DNA of 64,000 nt, from assembly GCF_900177345.1 (NCBI RefSeq), contig NZ_FWZT01000019.1:95917-159916 (forward strand). The letters run 5' to 3'. Positions 51,900 through 61,643 of this stretch are shown in pieces. The position numbers were made by a program, and so were the translations under genes. The notes beneath the pieces were generated by a model. That model was not told the origin of the DNA. It saw nothing but the letters and a program-made list of their open reading frames with translations, and did no database searches. This DNA comes from Pseudobacteriovorax antillogorgiicola (GTDB lineage Bacteria; Bdellovibrionota_B; Oligoflexia; Oligoflexales; Oligoflexaceae). Positions within the stretch are counted from its first letter, which is position 1; each line of letters starts with the position of its first letter.

Positions 51900-54227
51900 G
51901 TGGTTAAATTATTATGGGTCTTACCCCTCGCTCTGCTATGGGGCCTGAAGGCTTGGTCAGCACCGGCCAAAGTTCTTTACCTGACCGATTATTCTAACGG
52001 CTATCACGACTATCAAGCTCAAGGGAAAGCTACCGAACTGCTGCTAGAGCAGCAATTGGATAGCGATGTTTCCATAGTGGGACGCAGCTATGAGGAGCTG
52101 ACAAAATTTTTAGGCAAGGAAAACTTTGGGGAAGGCTACGACCTGATCGTTTACAACGCCTGTCTTGCCGACACCAGAGAGTACGTTTGGGCTGAGAACA
52201 TCATTCGGCAAACCCGAGACCTTGGTGTGCCCATGATCTTGTTACACTGCGCGATGCATAATTTTCGAGGAACGTCATCGGACCTTGGGTTTTTTGGTCG
52301 CCGTAAACTTGATGCAGATCGAAAAGCTTGGGAAAATGAGCAAGCCGGCAAAGAGTTTCCGATCTGGTGGAGGTTTAGCGGAGTCGATTCCACCTCACAT
52401 TCCTTGTTCCAGAAAAAGCTACCCACGAGAATCGAAACCGATCATCCAATCGTAGCTAATGTTCCAGAGGGCTGGGTTGCACCAAAGGATGAGCTTTACT
52501 ACAACATCACCCGTACCGATGATGTGATCCCGTTGCTTAGCACCGACGATGGCAAAGAGCTACTCGCATGGCTTCACCCAGTTGGAAAGTCTATGGTTTT
52601 TGCCACGACTTTAGGTCATAAGCTAGAAACCTATGAAAACACGGTTTTTCAGGACCTGCTCGGACGAGCAGCACGGTTTCTCACAAACCGACTCGACGAT
52701 CAAGAGAGCGCGAATCGCCTATTCTATAATTATTCATCATCAATTCGCTGTAACCCCAGCGATGTAATTACGGCGAGTACGATCGCTGAAGTTCAAGATG
52801 CCGTGCGTTTGGCTGTCGCCAGAGATCGTGCTCTTAAAGTTGTTTCCATCGATAATCCAAATAGCTACAGTGAAGTTTTGTGCCCCGAAAAAGGTGGCAT
52901 TGTTATCAACGTCGCACCCATGAACAAGCTTCTTAATGTGGATGCTGTAAATAAGATGGTCACAGTTCAGCCTGGGATCACTATCGATCAACTTGGTCGT
53001 GAACTGGAAGCCTATAAGCTGATCTTTCCCACGACAGCTGATTACTCTGGAATTACCGTAGCTGGTGGCATGGGGACGGGGGCCCACCATTCGTCTTTGA
53101 AACGCCATGCGGGGATCCATGACTATGTTGAAAAATTAACGATTGTTGACGGTACGGGTTCAATTAGAATTCTTGAGGGTGCCGAAGCTCGCGAAGCGGC
53201 TGTTCATCTTGGGTATCTTGGAGCCATTGTTGAGGTTGTCCTTAAAGTGGAAGATATGTTTAAGCTTCGCTACGGATACAAAGCTGGTTCAGACAGGGAT
53301 TTAGAGCAGCTGATCGAGCAGGAAGTACGCTCTCACGATTACGCTCGGGTATCTTGGTTCGTAGGAGTCGGACGATATATTGTGGACTACTATGATCAAG
53401 TTCCTGTGGAAGAGGCTGGTGAGTCTTATCACAACCTCTGGGAAACATCTGCTGGACCAACTAGTATCTTCGGCTCTTTACCTTATGATGCTCTGAACCG
53501 GTTGCCTCAGATCGTACAGTGTGGTGCTGCAGGTGTAAGAGCAAATGCCTGGGCTGCGCCTATCAAGGCTGTGAATTCTTCAGGTCGGGAGCCAGTTGGT
53601 TTCGCTCACCGAATGCTAGGCTCAACCTGCGCCAAAGGCCGATGTCCTTGGGACTTTGGTGCGGTGTCGAGAACTCAAGAGCTAGCGATTCCTATTGCGG
53701 AACTGCAAAACTGGATGCAGGATGTCCGGGGAATCATTGCAGCTCGCAAGGCCTGCTTTCCAGTACTCGGTGTCTATATGCGATTCGCCAAGGCCTCTGA
53801 CTCGTGGCTATCGTCATCTCATGGCGCAGATAGTATGATGTTTGAAATCCATATCCCAAAGGAGACCGATCCAAATCGCTACGAACAAGGCACCGAAGTT
53901 TACGACGAGATCGTGCAGATGACCTATCAAAAATACCAGGGTCGACCCCATTGGGCCAAAAACTCGACACCGATCTTCAAAGATACCTTGGTCCGCTACG
54001 GACGAGCAGCAGACTTTGTGGACTTAAAGAATGAACTTGATCCTATGGGGCGGTTTGAAAATGAATTTTGGAACGTGATTGCCTCAGATAGTGCCTTGAA
54101 GAAGCCTTACCCCGGTTGTAATCTGAGTAGAGATTGCATTTGTCAGTCAGATGCGGACTGCGGTACAGGCTACCAGTGTGCACCAGGTGCGTTCTTTGAC
54201 GAGGCAAAGGTGTGCGTTAAGAAGTAA
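51900..54227 (+). CDS. Exported ThuA-like / sugar lactone oxidase-like fusion
   Basis: 775 aa with signal peptide (MVKLLWVLPLALLWGLKAWS). Residues 25-270 form a ThuA-like domain (VLYLTDYSNGYHDYQ, VPMILLHCAMHNFRG, LLAWLHPVGKSMVFATTLGH). Residues about 285-745 resemble FAD-linked aldonolactone oxidases: VINVAPMNKLLNVD, VQPGITIDQLGRELEAYKL, TADYSGITVAGGMGTGAHHS, GRPHWAKN and NELDPMGRFENEFWN. The usual GxGHS flavinylation His is not seen, so FAD is likely non-covalent. The last 36 residues have seven Cys (CNLSRDCICQSDADC and on), like a small disulfide domain. GTG 51900 has GGGAG 5 nt upstream; the frame extends to 51795. Confidence 0.82.
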   Translation: MVKLLWVLPLALLWGLKAWSAPAKVLYLTDYSNGYHDYQAQGKATELLLEQQLDSDVSIVGRSYEELTKFLGKENFGEGYDLIVYNACLADTREYVWAENIIRQTRDLGVPMILLHCAMHNFRGTSSDLGFFGRRKLDADRKAWENEQAGKEFPIWWRFSGVDSTSHSLFQKKLPTRIETDHPIVANVPEGWVAPKDELYYNITRTDDVIPLLSTDDGKELLAWLHPVGKSMVFATTLGHKLETYENTVFQDLLGRAARFLTNRLDDQESANRLFYNYSSSIRCNPSDVITASTIAEVQDAVRLAVARDRALKVVSIDNPNSYSEVLCPEKGGIVINVAPMNKLLNVDAVNKMVTVQPGITIDQLGRELEAYKLIFPTTADYSGITVAGGMGTGAHHSSLKRHAGIHDYVEKLTIVDGTGSIRILEGAEAREAAVHLGYLGAIVEVVLKVEDMFKLRYGYKAGSDRDLEQLIEQEVRSHDYARVSWFVGVGRYIVDYYDQVPVEEAGESYHNLWETSAGPTSIFGSLPYDALNRLPQIVQCGAAGVRANAWAAPIKAVNSSGREPVGFAHRMLGSTCAKGRCPWDFGAVSRTQELAIPIAELQNWMQDVRGIIAARKACFPVLGVYMRFAKASDSWLSSSHGADSMMFEIHIPKETDPNRYEQGTEVYDEIVQMTYQKYQGRPHWAKNSTPIFKDTLVRYGRAADFVDLKNELDPMGRFENEFWNVIASDSALKKPYPGCNLSRDCICQSDADCGTGYQCAPGAFFDEAKVCVKK

Positions 54228-54330
54228 AAGTGTTTTAGTGGTGCGATATCTGCGAGGTACTGTAGGTTCGTATGACTTGTGACTTGGGGGTTGAAGTCTT
54301 TGAACTTCGCCCTCTCAAGGAGTTTGGGAA

Positions 54331-54705
54331 ATGACAAAGCTTGCGGTGATTGTGGTGGACCACGGTTCTAAACTTCAAGAAAGTAATCGGCTATTTGAAA
54401 GCTTTATCGAGGAGTTTGCGGATGAATCTCCTTATGACATTGTCGAGTCGGCTCACATGGAGCTAGCTCAACCGGATATCGCTTCAGCATTTCAACAGTG
54501 TGTCGAGCAGGGGGCTGATGAGATAGTCGTCGTTCCCTATTTTTTCATGCCCGGCAAACACATTCAAAAAGACATTCCCCGACTAACAGAAGAAGCTCGG
54601 GCAAGACACCCTCATGTGAGCGTACGTATCGCCCCGCCTCTCGGTCGTCATCCTCTGATGAAGACCATTCTTTCTGATCAGGTGAACAGCACTCGGCAGC
54701 CCTAG
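54331..54705 (+). CDS. CbiX/SirB-type sirohydrochlorin chelatase
   Basis: 124 aa, the short single-domain form. VVDHGSKLQESN holds the catalytic His, and VVVPYFFMPGKHIQKDIPRL a second His; Glu in ESAHMELAQPDIASAF is typical. Inserts cobalt or ferrous iron into sirohydrochlorin on the way to cobalamin or sirohaem. No other genes of the pathway are near. AGGAG lies 8 nt before ATG. Confidence 0.85.
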   Translation: MTKLAVIVVDHGSKLQESNRLFESFIEEFADESPYDIVESAHMELAQPDIASAFQQCVEQGADEIVVVPYFFMPGKHIQKDIPRLTEEARARHPHVSVRIAPPLGRHPLMKTILSDQVNSTRQP

Positions 54706-54746
54706 CTACAAAGTCATACTCTGTTCTAACAAGATGATCTTTCTTT

Positions 54747-54908
54747 CTAGAAGGTCGTCATAAGTCTACACTTACTCTTCATTTCGTCATGGTTGACCAG
54801 ATATTCCATCTGCTCTTTGCCGTCGAAGAATGGTCGCTTGCTTTTGATGAAGTTAACAACTCCAGCAGTGATTTTATGAATTGGTTTTTGGATGATAACT
54901 AATGCCAT
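54747..54908 (-). CDS. Small protein of 53 residues, unknown
   Basis: Reads MALVIIQKPIHKITAGVVNF and continues as a basic, mixed-charge sequence ending CRLMTTF. AAGGAG lies exactly 6 nt before ATG 54908, which is the main support. No domain recognised; an overlapping longer start seven codons upstream exists without a ribosome site. Confidence 0.5.
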   Translation of the reverse strand: MALVIIQKPIHKITAGVVNFIKSKRPFFDGKEQMEYLVNHDEMKSKCRLMTTF

Positions 54909-55060
54909 AGCTTGCTCCTTCGCTAACATTCATTGTGAATGTAATGGTAAAATTACCAAAGTCAATCTATGGATGATAAAAAAATGCAGTTATTGCAGTT
55001 GGTTGGGCGGTCGGCCAACGCTTTTTGTGGAAATTATAGGTTTTTTTGCGTTTTTAGGAC

Positions 55061-55084
55061 AAAAAAAGAGAGGCGAGGCCTCTC
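55061..55084 (-). terminator. Intrinsic terminator for the 148-aa protein gene
   Basis: GAGAGGC GAG GCCTCTC stem (7 bp) at 55068-55084; on the minus strand followed by seven T. 16 nt after the stop of the gene at 55101. Confidence 0.8.
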
Positions 55085-55100
55085 ATACTGTCGCTAATTT

Positions 55101-55547
55101 CTAGCGCTTGATAACTGTTTCATGTTCGGGTGCCGTCTCTTCTTCTTCCAACTCTAATTTTGGCGGTTGGCCAGTGAATTCACCGCGGTGAATGGAGACG
55201 ACGACTTTCAGCAGTTGATCAACTGGAAAGTGCCCATATTCAGAGATGATCGTTTGCGCGTGAGGGCTCACAGACTTTGGCTTACCACCGCGCTCCAACT
55301 CTTGGAACATATTGATTTTCATCGACATGGCCCGGACCGATACATTCCTCTTTTTCGAGTAGTTTTCTTTGAGGAACTTGGATGAATCGGCTTTGTACAG
55401 ATAGTACGCTACGATTTCACTTTCCTTCGACCATTCGGTTGCTTGACGGGAACCTCGCTTCGCAGGAGCTTTAGCTTTCTTCTTCTCAGCCTCTTGCATG
55501 GCCAACATGCGTCTTTTAGCAGCCTTAAATTCGTCGCTTAATGACAT
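55101..55547 (-). CDS. Basic hypothetical protein, 148 residues
   Basis: Starts MSLSDEFKAAKRRMLAMQEA with GGAG 6 nt before ATG 55547. The N-terminal third is Lys/Ala-rich (EKKKAKAPAKRGSRQ), the middle is helical (EIVAYYLYKADSSKF; VSVRAMSMKINMFQELERGG), and the tail is acidic (LELEEEETAPEHE). The pattern could fit a nucleic-acid-binding protein with an unordered basic arm. No family was recognised. Confidence 0.62.
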   Translation of the reverse strand: MSLSDEFKAAKRRMLAMQEAEKKKAKAPAKRGSRQATEWSKESEIVAYYLYKADSSKFLKENYSKKRNVSVRAMSMKINMFQELERGGKPKSVSPHAQTIISEYGHFPVDQLLKVVVSIHRGEFTGQPPKLELEEEETAPEHETVIKR

Positions 55548-55754
55548 TGATTCTCCAAGTACTTTATCTTTTCTAATGAGACAAAATGACATCTCTATTC
55601 TATCACAACCAGGTTGTTGTAATGAAAATCTTAGGGAACAGCAATGAGAAATAATTTTTTTCTTCGTGATTTAAAAGTCTTCAGCTGAGTGGAGTCCTGT
55701 ACGGCATGAAAAACAGCTTTTGTCGAGAACTAGTTGGAATTGGCAGAGGAGAAA

Positions 55755-55776
55755 CCCTCGGCCTTGGCGCCGAGGG
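55755..55776 (-). terminator. Hairpin after the M16 protease gene
   Basis: CCCTCGGC CTTGGC GCCGAGGG, an 8-bp perfect GC-rich stem, followed on the minus strand by TTTCTCC. 25 nt beyond the protease stop. Confidence 0.65.
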
Positions 55777-55800
55777 GTGGATCTTGTTAATTAACAAATT

Positions 55801-58569
55801 TTACGATCGAGACTTCGGTTTATTGACAAAAACTGAAACTTCCGTTGCCTTAGGGGCCATTGCCTCTTTGACCATTGCCTTAAAGGTCTTAGCATCCAGC
55901 GCGGCGACTGCGTCGATCAATTGCTGCCTGTAACCAACCCGGTCCATGATGAAAGTTTCACTGAAGATCTGGCCGGCAAACTCTTCACTGGTTTTAAATG
56001 GTTTTGTGAGCCTAGCCAAAAGGCCTTGCTGAATCTGAGTGTATTCCTTGTCAGAAATTTTTGCGAGGCGGTTGCGCTCTCCCTTCAACCAGGTTTCCGT
56101 GCGCTTGGATAGCTCTTTGCTAGGGTAATTGCTAGATTGAATTAGAAACTGCACGCCAACATTGATAGGGTCTTGGTATGGGAACGCAGCAACAACGTAG
56201 CCAAGTTGCTGGTGAGTTCTGAGGTCATTAAAGTATTTGTCCGAGATAAGAGTTGTAAGAATCCTTGAAAAGGCTTCGTTCTTAGGATCTCGCTGACCCA
56301 CGAAACGAACGGCTGTCCAAGCATCGTTGTTGTCTTTGGTGTTCATAGAGACGGGCTTTTTCTTAGCACGGGCAGGATTGATATAAGCCTTGTCTAAGAA
56401 CTGAGTATTCGCAGATGAGCTGCTGCCAAGCTTTGCGAAGCTTGTCACTACATCGTCTTTTCTCAAGTTGCCATAGGCGACTGCTTGAACGGCAATCTTT
56501 TGGACAAATTTCTGGTGATAGGCTTTAACATCAGCCAGAGTGATCTTCTCGGCCTCGTTCAGATGATCAGGAACATATGGTGTGTAACGATTCATTTCAG
56601 AACGGAGTTTTTTGATAGCCTGCTGATAAGCGCTTTCGAAGGCTGCATTACGCAGATCCTTGACGTAGGCGTCCTTCTGATCTTTAAAAGTCTGGCTTGG
56701 AATTTCCAGTCCCTTAAGTTTTTCAAGGAAGTCTGCCATGGCACGAGGAAGCTTGTCTGAAAAACCGTCGAGTTCAAAGTTTATGCCAGCGTAACTTGGG
56801 TAGACGCCAAGGTTGATACCGGCAAGTTGTAACTGCTCCGACCAAGACGCGAAATTTTGGCTGATAATCTTGCTATAGATCTGATTGGTCACGTAACTTC
56901 TTGCGGACTGGCTTGGTTGATCGTAGATCAAGCGACCACGGATGTGACCTCGTGGCAAGCCAATGGCTGTGTCTCCCTGAAACCAGATATTGACGCCGTT
57001 CTTATTTAGAACCTGCTCCGGCTTCGCCATAGTATCGGAAATCAATTCTAGGTTTTCAGGAATGTAGGGGTTTGCAGAGGGGTAGGTGAACTTGCTTGAT
57101 TTCATCGACTCTAGCTTGGCAACCCGATCCTTGCTGAGATTTTCTACCTTGAACTCGGTACCGTAGATGGGCTCCTTGCTATCAGGTTTGAAGTCTTGTT
57201 GGCTAAAGAAAATCTGCGCATACTTTGGCTTGAGGAAAGGGAAGAGTGCTTCGAATGCAGCAGGAGAAAACTCTTCGTAAAGGTACATCTTCTTGAGCAG
57301 GTCATCGCTACCGAACTTCTGCATGGCAGCAGCCATCTGCGCGACGTAGTTGCCACCTTCCTCAAAGCGAGGGTAGACATAGTAGGTTTCTGCCAAGGCC
57401 TTCTTCTCGTAGAACAGCCCTTTAGGAATTCCTTGGTCTTTGATGAAGTTCAAGTAGGCGAATACTTCGTCCAATACTTTTTGATAGTCGCGCGCACCCT
57501 TGTCCGTTAGATGCAAAGTGACTGATAGCTCAAATTGGTGGGATTGATCGTAAGCACCACCAAAGAGATCGGTAACCCAACCGTTGGCCTTGAGTTTTTG
57601 TGCGAGTCCGCCGGGATGCTCCGAACCAATGAGGCTTGCCATCAGATCGTGGGCTTTGTTCTTATAGTTTTGGCTCTGTGGAGGGAGGTTGAAGCTAATC
57701 GCCAGCTGTTTGTGGTCCTTGACTGGCTTGACATGGTATATGGAAAGCTTACGGGACTCATCCAAAACTTTGTCGCTGTACTTGACCTCCGGCGTTTTAT
57801 GATTTTCGACAAGGCTGAAGTACTTGCGTGCCATGCCTTCCATTTCATCAAGGCTCGCGCTGCTGATGAGTGCAAGAGTCATATTATTTGCGGAGTAGTA
57901 TTTTTTATGCCAGGCCATCAAGTCATCACGAGTGATAGACTTCAGGGTTTCATTATTACCAGTGCCGAATTTGGATGCTGGATGATCTTTACGGATGTCC
58001 AGCTTGGCTAATTCATAGACCCGCCAGCTGTCATTTTGCTTATTCTTCTCAAATTCATTATTCACCGCATTTTTTTCACGTTCTACGAACTTGGGAGTGA
58101 ATAAGGGAGCGATGAAGAATTGAGAGAAGCGATCGAGGGCACCGTCGAAGCCGCGGTGGTTGATGGTAAAGAAGTAGTTAGTATTTTCAAATGTTGTATA
58201 TGCGTTGTTATAGCCTTGATGGCTGGCGATGTAGCGACTGTATTCACCTTCATCTGGAAACTTCTTAGTACCAAGGAAGAGCATGTGTTCCAAGAAGTGA
58301 GCCATACCAGCTTGACCATCGGGGTCTTCGCCAAAGCCAACTGCGACATTGAGTGCAGCGGCAGATTGCTTTACATCCGGGTCTGAGATCAACATTACGT
58401 CGAGCTGGTTTTTCAGGGTAAGGGTTTTAAACTTCCGTTTAACAGCCTCGGGCTTTGACGATAGATCCACTGGTGATTCATAGCCATCGTTGCTAGTGGT
58501 GCAGGCTCCCGATGCGACTGTCAGAAAGGCTAGTGAAATGTTGAAAAAAGGCTTTAGCCATAATTTCAT
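55801..58569 (-). CDS. M16 family zinc metalloprotease, lipoprotein
   Basis: 922 aa, close to pitrilysin (protease III) in length. Lipoprotein signal ending VASGACTTS. Zinc motif HxxEH in AGMAHFLEHMLFLGTKKF, with the third ligand Glu in AVNNEFEKNKQND. Four M16 domains fit the length; the second half has AVAYGNLRKDDV and the conserved LGYVVAAFPYQD substrate region (RTHQQLGYVV). Probably degrades peptides in the periplasm, anchored to a membrane. GGAG is 6 nt before ATG 58569; an earlier ATG 13 codons upstream is less likely. Confidence 0.9.
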   Translation of the reverse strand: MKLWLKPFFNISLAFLTVASGACTTSNDGYESPVDLSSKPEAVKRKFKTLTLKNQLDVMLISDPDVKQSAAALNVAVGFGEDPDGQAGMAHFLEHMLFLGTKKFPDEGEYSRYIASHQGYNNAYTTFENTNYFFTINHRGFDGALDRFSQFFIAPLFTPKFVEREKNAVNNEFEKNKQNDSWRVYELAKLDIRKDHPASKFGTGNNETLKSITRDDLMAWHKKYYSANNMTLALISSASLDEMEGMARKYFSLVENHKTPEVKYSDKVLDESRKLSIYHVKPVKDHKQLAISFNLPPQSQNYKNKAHDLMASLIGSEHPGGLAQKLKANGWVTDLFGGAYDQSHQFELSVTLHLTDKGARDYQKVLDEVFAYLNFIKDQGIPKGLFYEKKALAETYYVYPRFEEGGNYVAQMAAAMQKFGSDDLLKKMYLYEEFSPAAFEALFPFLKPKYAQIFFSQQDFKPDSKEPIYGTEFKVENLSKDRVAKLESMKSSKFTYPSANPYIPENLELISDTMAKPEQVLNKNGVNIWFQGDTAIGLPRGHIRGRLIYDQPSQSARSYVTNQIYSKIISQNFASWSEQLQLAGINLGVYPSYAGINFELDGFSDKLPRAMADFLEKLKGLEIPSQTFKDQKDAYVKDLRNAAFESAYQQAIKKLRSEMNRYTPYVPDHLNEAEKITLADVKAYHQKFVQKIAVQAVAYGNLRKDDVVTSFAKLGSSSSANTQFLDKAYINPARAKKKPVSMNTKDNNDAWTAVRFVGQRDPKNEAFSRILTTLISDKYFNDLRTHQQLGYVVAAFPYQDPINVGVQFLIQSSNYPSKELSKRTETWLKGERNRLAKISDKEYTQIQQGLLARLTKPFKTSEEFAGQIFSETFIMDRVGYRQQLIDAVAALDAKTFKAMVKEAMAPKATEVSVFVNKPKSRS

Positions 58570-58692
58570 ATCAGCTCCGCTTGAAATAATTGAACATTGA
58601 CTCGTCAACGTGTGACTAATAGAAATGTATGTTAGGTGATTTTTTCAAAAATCAGAATAGATATTGCTTATAAAGTGTGAGCATCAAATAAG

Positions 58693-59060
58693 AACGGGGC
58701 TCAAAAAATCATTGTTGGCTGCGTTACGCCATGTTTGCGAAATCCTCACGTACGTATGTACGCTGCGGTTTAGCAAACCAGGCAAGCCTTGCCCCCAATG
58801 CTTTTTGAGTCCCGTTTTCTGGTTGCGTATTCAGTAGTGATGAATATGAATGGAAGTCGAAAAATCATTGTTGGCTGCGTTACGCCATGTTTGCGAAATC
58901 CTCACGTACGTATGTACGCTGCGGTTTAGCAAACCAGGCAAGCCTTGCCCCCAATGCTTTTTGAGTCCCGTTTTCTGGTTGCCTATTCAGTGGCGATGCA
59001 TATGAATGGAAGTCGAAAAATCATTGTTGGCTGCGTTACGCCATGTTTGCGAAATCCTCA
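58693..59060. repeat. 156-bp direct repeat in 2.4 copies, palindromic units
   Basis: Identical blocks starting ATTGTTGGCTGCGTTACGCC occur at 58711, 58867 and 59023, exactly 156 bp apart; the third breaks off at 59060, 4 nt before the stop codon of the FapA-like gene. Within each unit the arms pair around CGTACGTATGTACG: TTTGCGAAATCC with GGTTTAGCAAA, and ACTCAAAAAGCATTG with its copy on the other side. The first full palindrome runs 58693-58816 (AACGGGGCTCAAAAA to TTTTTGAGTCCCGTT). The remaining bases up to 58570 would hold the promoter of the M16 gene. Confidence 0.88.
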
Positions 59061-59064
59061 TGCC

Positions 59065-61422
59065 CTAGGATGCTTCCTTTTGGCTTGGAGCTTTTTTGTC
59101 TTCTTCGCCAGGAATGATAATGTCGGAGTGCTTACTTTTAAATTCTGCCATATCGGCTAGTGACTTCGGAGTTTGGCCCGAACCATCGGCGTTGGAGAAA
59201 AACACAGCCGCGACCATCTCGCGGGCGAAGTATTTTTTTTCCATATCTATATTAACATTACGATAGACAGAGCCATCTACTACTAAAATGGCGTTGGTGT
59301 TAAATGTGAGTCGACGCTTGCGGGCCGCTAAGATTGCCTTGATTTTGGCCAGAACCTGCTCGGCTTTTCTCAGGTAGGCCTCGATAGGTTTGATTTCCAC
59401 AGGCTTGTCTTCGATGGTGGTGTACATGCCTTGATTGATCTTCTTGCGCTTGGATTTTTCCTCTAACTTGCGATTTGTTTCCTGGGCTTGCTTTAATCGC
59501 TCTTGCTCCCGTTTACAGAGTTCTTCGATATTGTGGAGGCGCGACTCCAGAATGGTAAGTCCGCGCATATCCTTAAAATTGACGCCGATGGCAATGCTGG
59601 CAGGATTATTGTTATCGTCGCCGATGTCCAAGGCTTTCATGGATGAACTCACGAATACCCGGCTGTTTGAAACAACTCCCTGGCAAAGGAGTTGTCCTGC
59701 ACAGACCACATGACTCCGCAGAATATATTCATCGAGTTCGATGGTGCCCTGGCAAATTATTTTTAGCTGATCGAAGTACTTGGCCTTTATATTCCCACCA
59801 ACAAACATAGGGTTCTGGCTGTCGCCTAATATTCCACCCTCAATAGTTAGATTCCCCTGAACACTCACTAGGTCGCTAAACAAAGCGCCTTTGATCGTAA
59901 GATCGCCCTTGATCTTTAGGTGGGAGCCTTTTTCTACATCGCCCTCAATCACTGCATGATTCTTCGCTTCGAAAGTGCCAAATTTTGGTGAGTAGTCGCC
60001 CTTGTGTATCAGCGTTTTTTGACAGTAGATGGAGTCGCTAGAAGCCTTAATCATCCCCCCATAAGTGGTGTAGAGGCGACCATCATCTCCTAGCCGAATG
60101 CCGTCGCCAATCACCACATTCGTATCCTTAACATGACCTAAGACGTGGAGATCGCGGCCAGTAACGGTATATCCGTCGACCCCATCCTTGAATCGGATTT
60201 CGGCCACTCTTTGACCTTCGTCGACGCCGAGGCGGTACTCTCGTTGGCCAAGCTCTTGATGGAGAACGTGAAGATAAGGATCGTGACCACCCTCGGGAAG
60301 CTTGCCTTTGGCAACAATACGCTGATTGACACCATTGCCTTGGTTCATATCCGACAGGATTTCGTCTAAATATGGTTCGTAGCCATGGGTCACGCCATGC
60401 TCTTCGAGCGCTTCTAAGAATTCATCCGGAGTCGGCTTTGCCCCCCGAATTGATATGATTGTCGCGACCATCTCATCGGCTGCTAGTCTTATGTCAATGG
60501 AGAAAGGCTCTGTCTCCGTAGGAACTTTAGAGTCAATCACCTTTTCATGAGGAGCTTTGACCACGTTATCGCCGACTTCTTTTGCCGAAAGCACTTTGAG
60601 CGAGTCTTTCGAGTCGGATTGATAGGCTAGCAGAAAATCAAACGGCAGATTTAAGCCAAAGGCTGTGCTCTTGTTGAGCAGGTAGCGCTTAATATGGTGA
60701 AAATCATCGGTAAAGTTTTGAATGGCTTGGCTGGGCAATTTGGGTAGCAATCGTTCCTTTATCTCTTCAATCACCAGAGCCAGGAGGCGCTCATTATCAT
60801 CGATCTCGTCAATCACGAGATAGTAGTAGCCATAATACGAGTTCCGAACGACATAATGATTGTGATCGAGGTCTTGGGGGATGGCTGTGAAAAGTAGAAA
60901 ACTAGCACTGGCTTTTTTCTGGCGAAGGCTGAGTAATATATAGCGAATGCATGCGTCGCTTGGCTTATCCTTGATCTTCTTAGCCTTGAGTCGCTCGTAG
61001 AGGATGGAGCGAAAGTGAGCGAACCCCAAGCTATACAATCTGGGGCTATAGTCGATCATCACCTTAGCAATGGAATCATAGTCTTCACAGACTTCCACCT
61101 GGATTTCCTCTAGGTCTTGCCCACAGTGAGCCATCGTAATGCGAACGATATTGTCTTCTGGCCAATATTCCTCTCGGCGAATCATCTTCCAGATAGTTTT
61201 TAACTTCTTAAAGTGAGTGGTGGCGTAGGTAATCTTATGATCGTGTTTTAGGGCTTTGATCTTGGCTTTGACCTTCTTCTCGATCTCTGGAATAGGACGC
61301 CAGTGGCTAAGACACAGATCCACATGAAAGCGGAGGATTACCCTTTGATTCCGTCGGTCGAAGGAAAGAGCGTAATTCTGCTCTCGGATTTGCTCAATAA
61401 TATTTTGCTCTTGGCTTGGCAT
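59065..61422 (-). CDS. FapA/DUF342 family protein
   Basis: 785 aa cytoplasmic protein. The C-terminal half is the FapA beta-helix: DGYTVTGRDLHVLGHVKD, NHAVIEGDVEKGSHLKIKGD, VQGNLTIEGGILGDSQNP, VVCAGQLLCQGVVSNSRVFV. It is followed by a charged coiled coil (about 640-690) and a short tail. The first ~290 residues are a separate helical region I do not recognise. FapA-like proteins are often near flagellar or signalling genes; their function is poorly known. Confidence 0.82.
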   Translation of the reverse strand: MPSQEQNIIEQIREQNYALSFDRRNQRVILRFHVDLCLSHWRPIPEIEKKVKAKIKALKHDHKITYATTHFKKLKTIWKMIRREEYWPEDNIVRITMAHCGQDLEEIQVEVCEDYDSIAKVMIDYSPRLYSLGFAHFRSILYERLKAKKIKDKPSDACIRYILLSLRQKKASASFLLFTAIPQDLDHNHYVVRNSYYGYYYLVIDEIDDNERLLALVIEEIKERLLPKLPSQAIQNFTDDFHHIKRYLLNKSTAFGLNLPFDFLLAYQSDSKDSLKVLSAKEVGDNVVKAPHEKVIDSKVPTETEPFSIDIRLAADEMVATIISIRGAKPTPDEFLEALEEHGVTHGYEPYLDEILSDMNQGNGVNQRIVAKGKLPEGGHDPYLHVLHQELGQREYRLGVDEGQRVAEIRFKDGVDGYTVTGRDLHVLGHVKDTNVVIGDGIRLGDDGRLYTTYGGMIKASSDSIYCQKTLIHKGDYSPKFGTFEAKNHAVIEGDVEKGSHLKIKGDLTIKGALFSDLVSVQGNLTIEGGILGDSQNPMFVGGNIKAKYFDQLKIICQGTIELDEYILRSHVVCAGQLLCQGVVSNSRVFVSSSMKALDIGDDNNNPASIAIGVNFKDMRGLTILESRLHNIEELCKREQERLKQAQETNRKLEEKSKRKKINQGMYTTIEDKPVEIKPIEAYLRKAEQVLAKIKAILAARKRRLTFNTNAILVVDGSVYRNVNIDMEKKYFAREMVAAVFFSNADGSGQTPKSLADMAEFKSKHSDIIIPGEEDKKAPSQKEAS

Positions 61423-61643
61423 AGCCTGATTATATCACAATGACGCATTAATCACCGTGACTCATTCAAAAGAATCGTGAGTTTAAACTAATGAGCAAGA
61501 AAATACAGTGTTTTAAGCAAAGTGTATTAAGTAGCGCTCTTTTGTAAAGATAATATTAATATTGTGTTTGGATATAGTAATTATATGGATATTATAAAAT
61601 TATTATGTAATAGAACCTCCACTATGAATAAGGAGGATCGAGA

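Noticed and set aside
57535..58011. 158-codon plus frame inside the M16 protease gene
   Set aside because: Antisense shadow; no ribosome site and no domain.
58693..59060. 156-bp repeats as a CRISPR array
   Set aside because: The unit is identical throughout its whole length, with no short repeat plus unique spacer pattern, and no cas genes are near.
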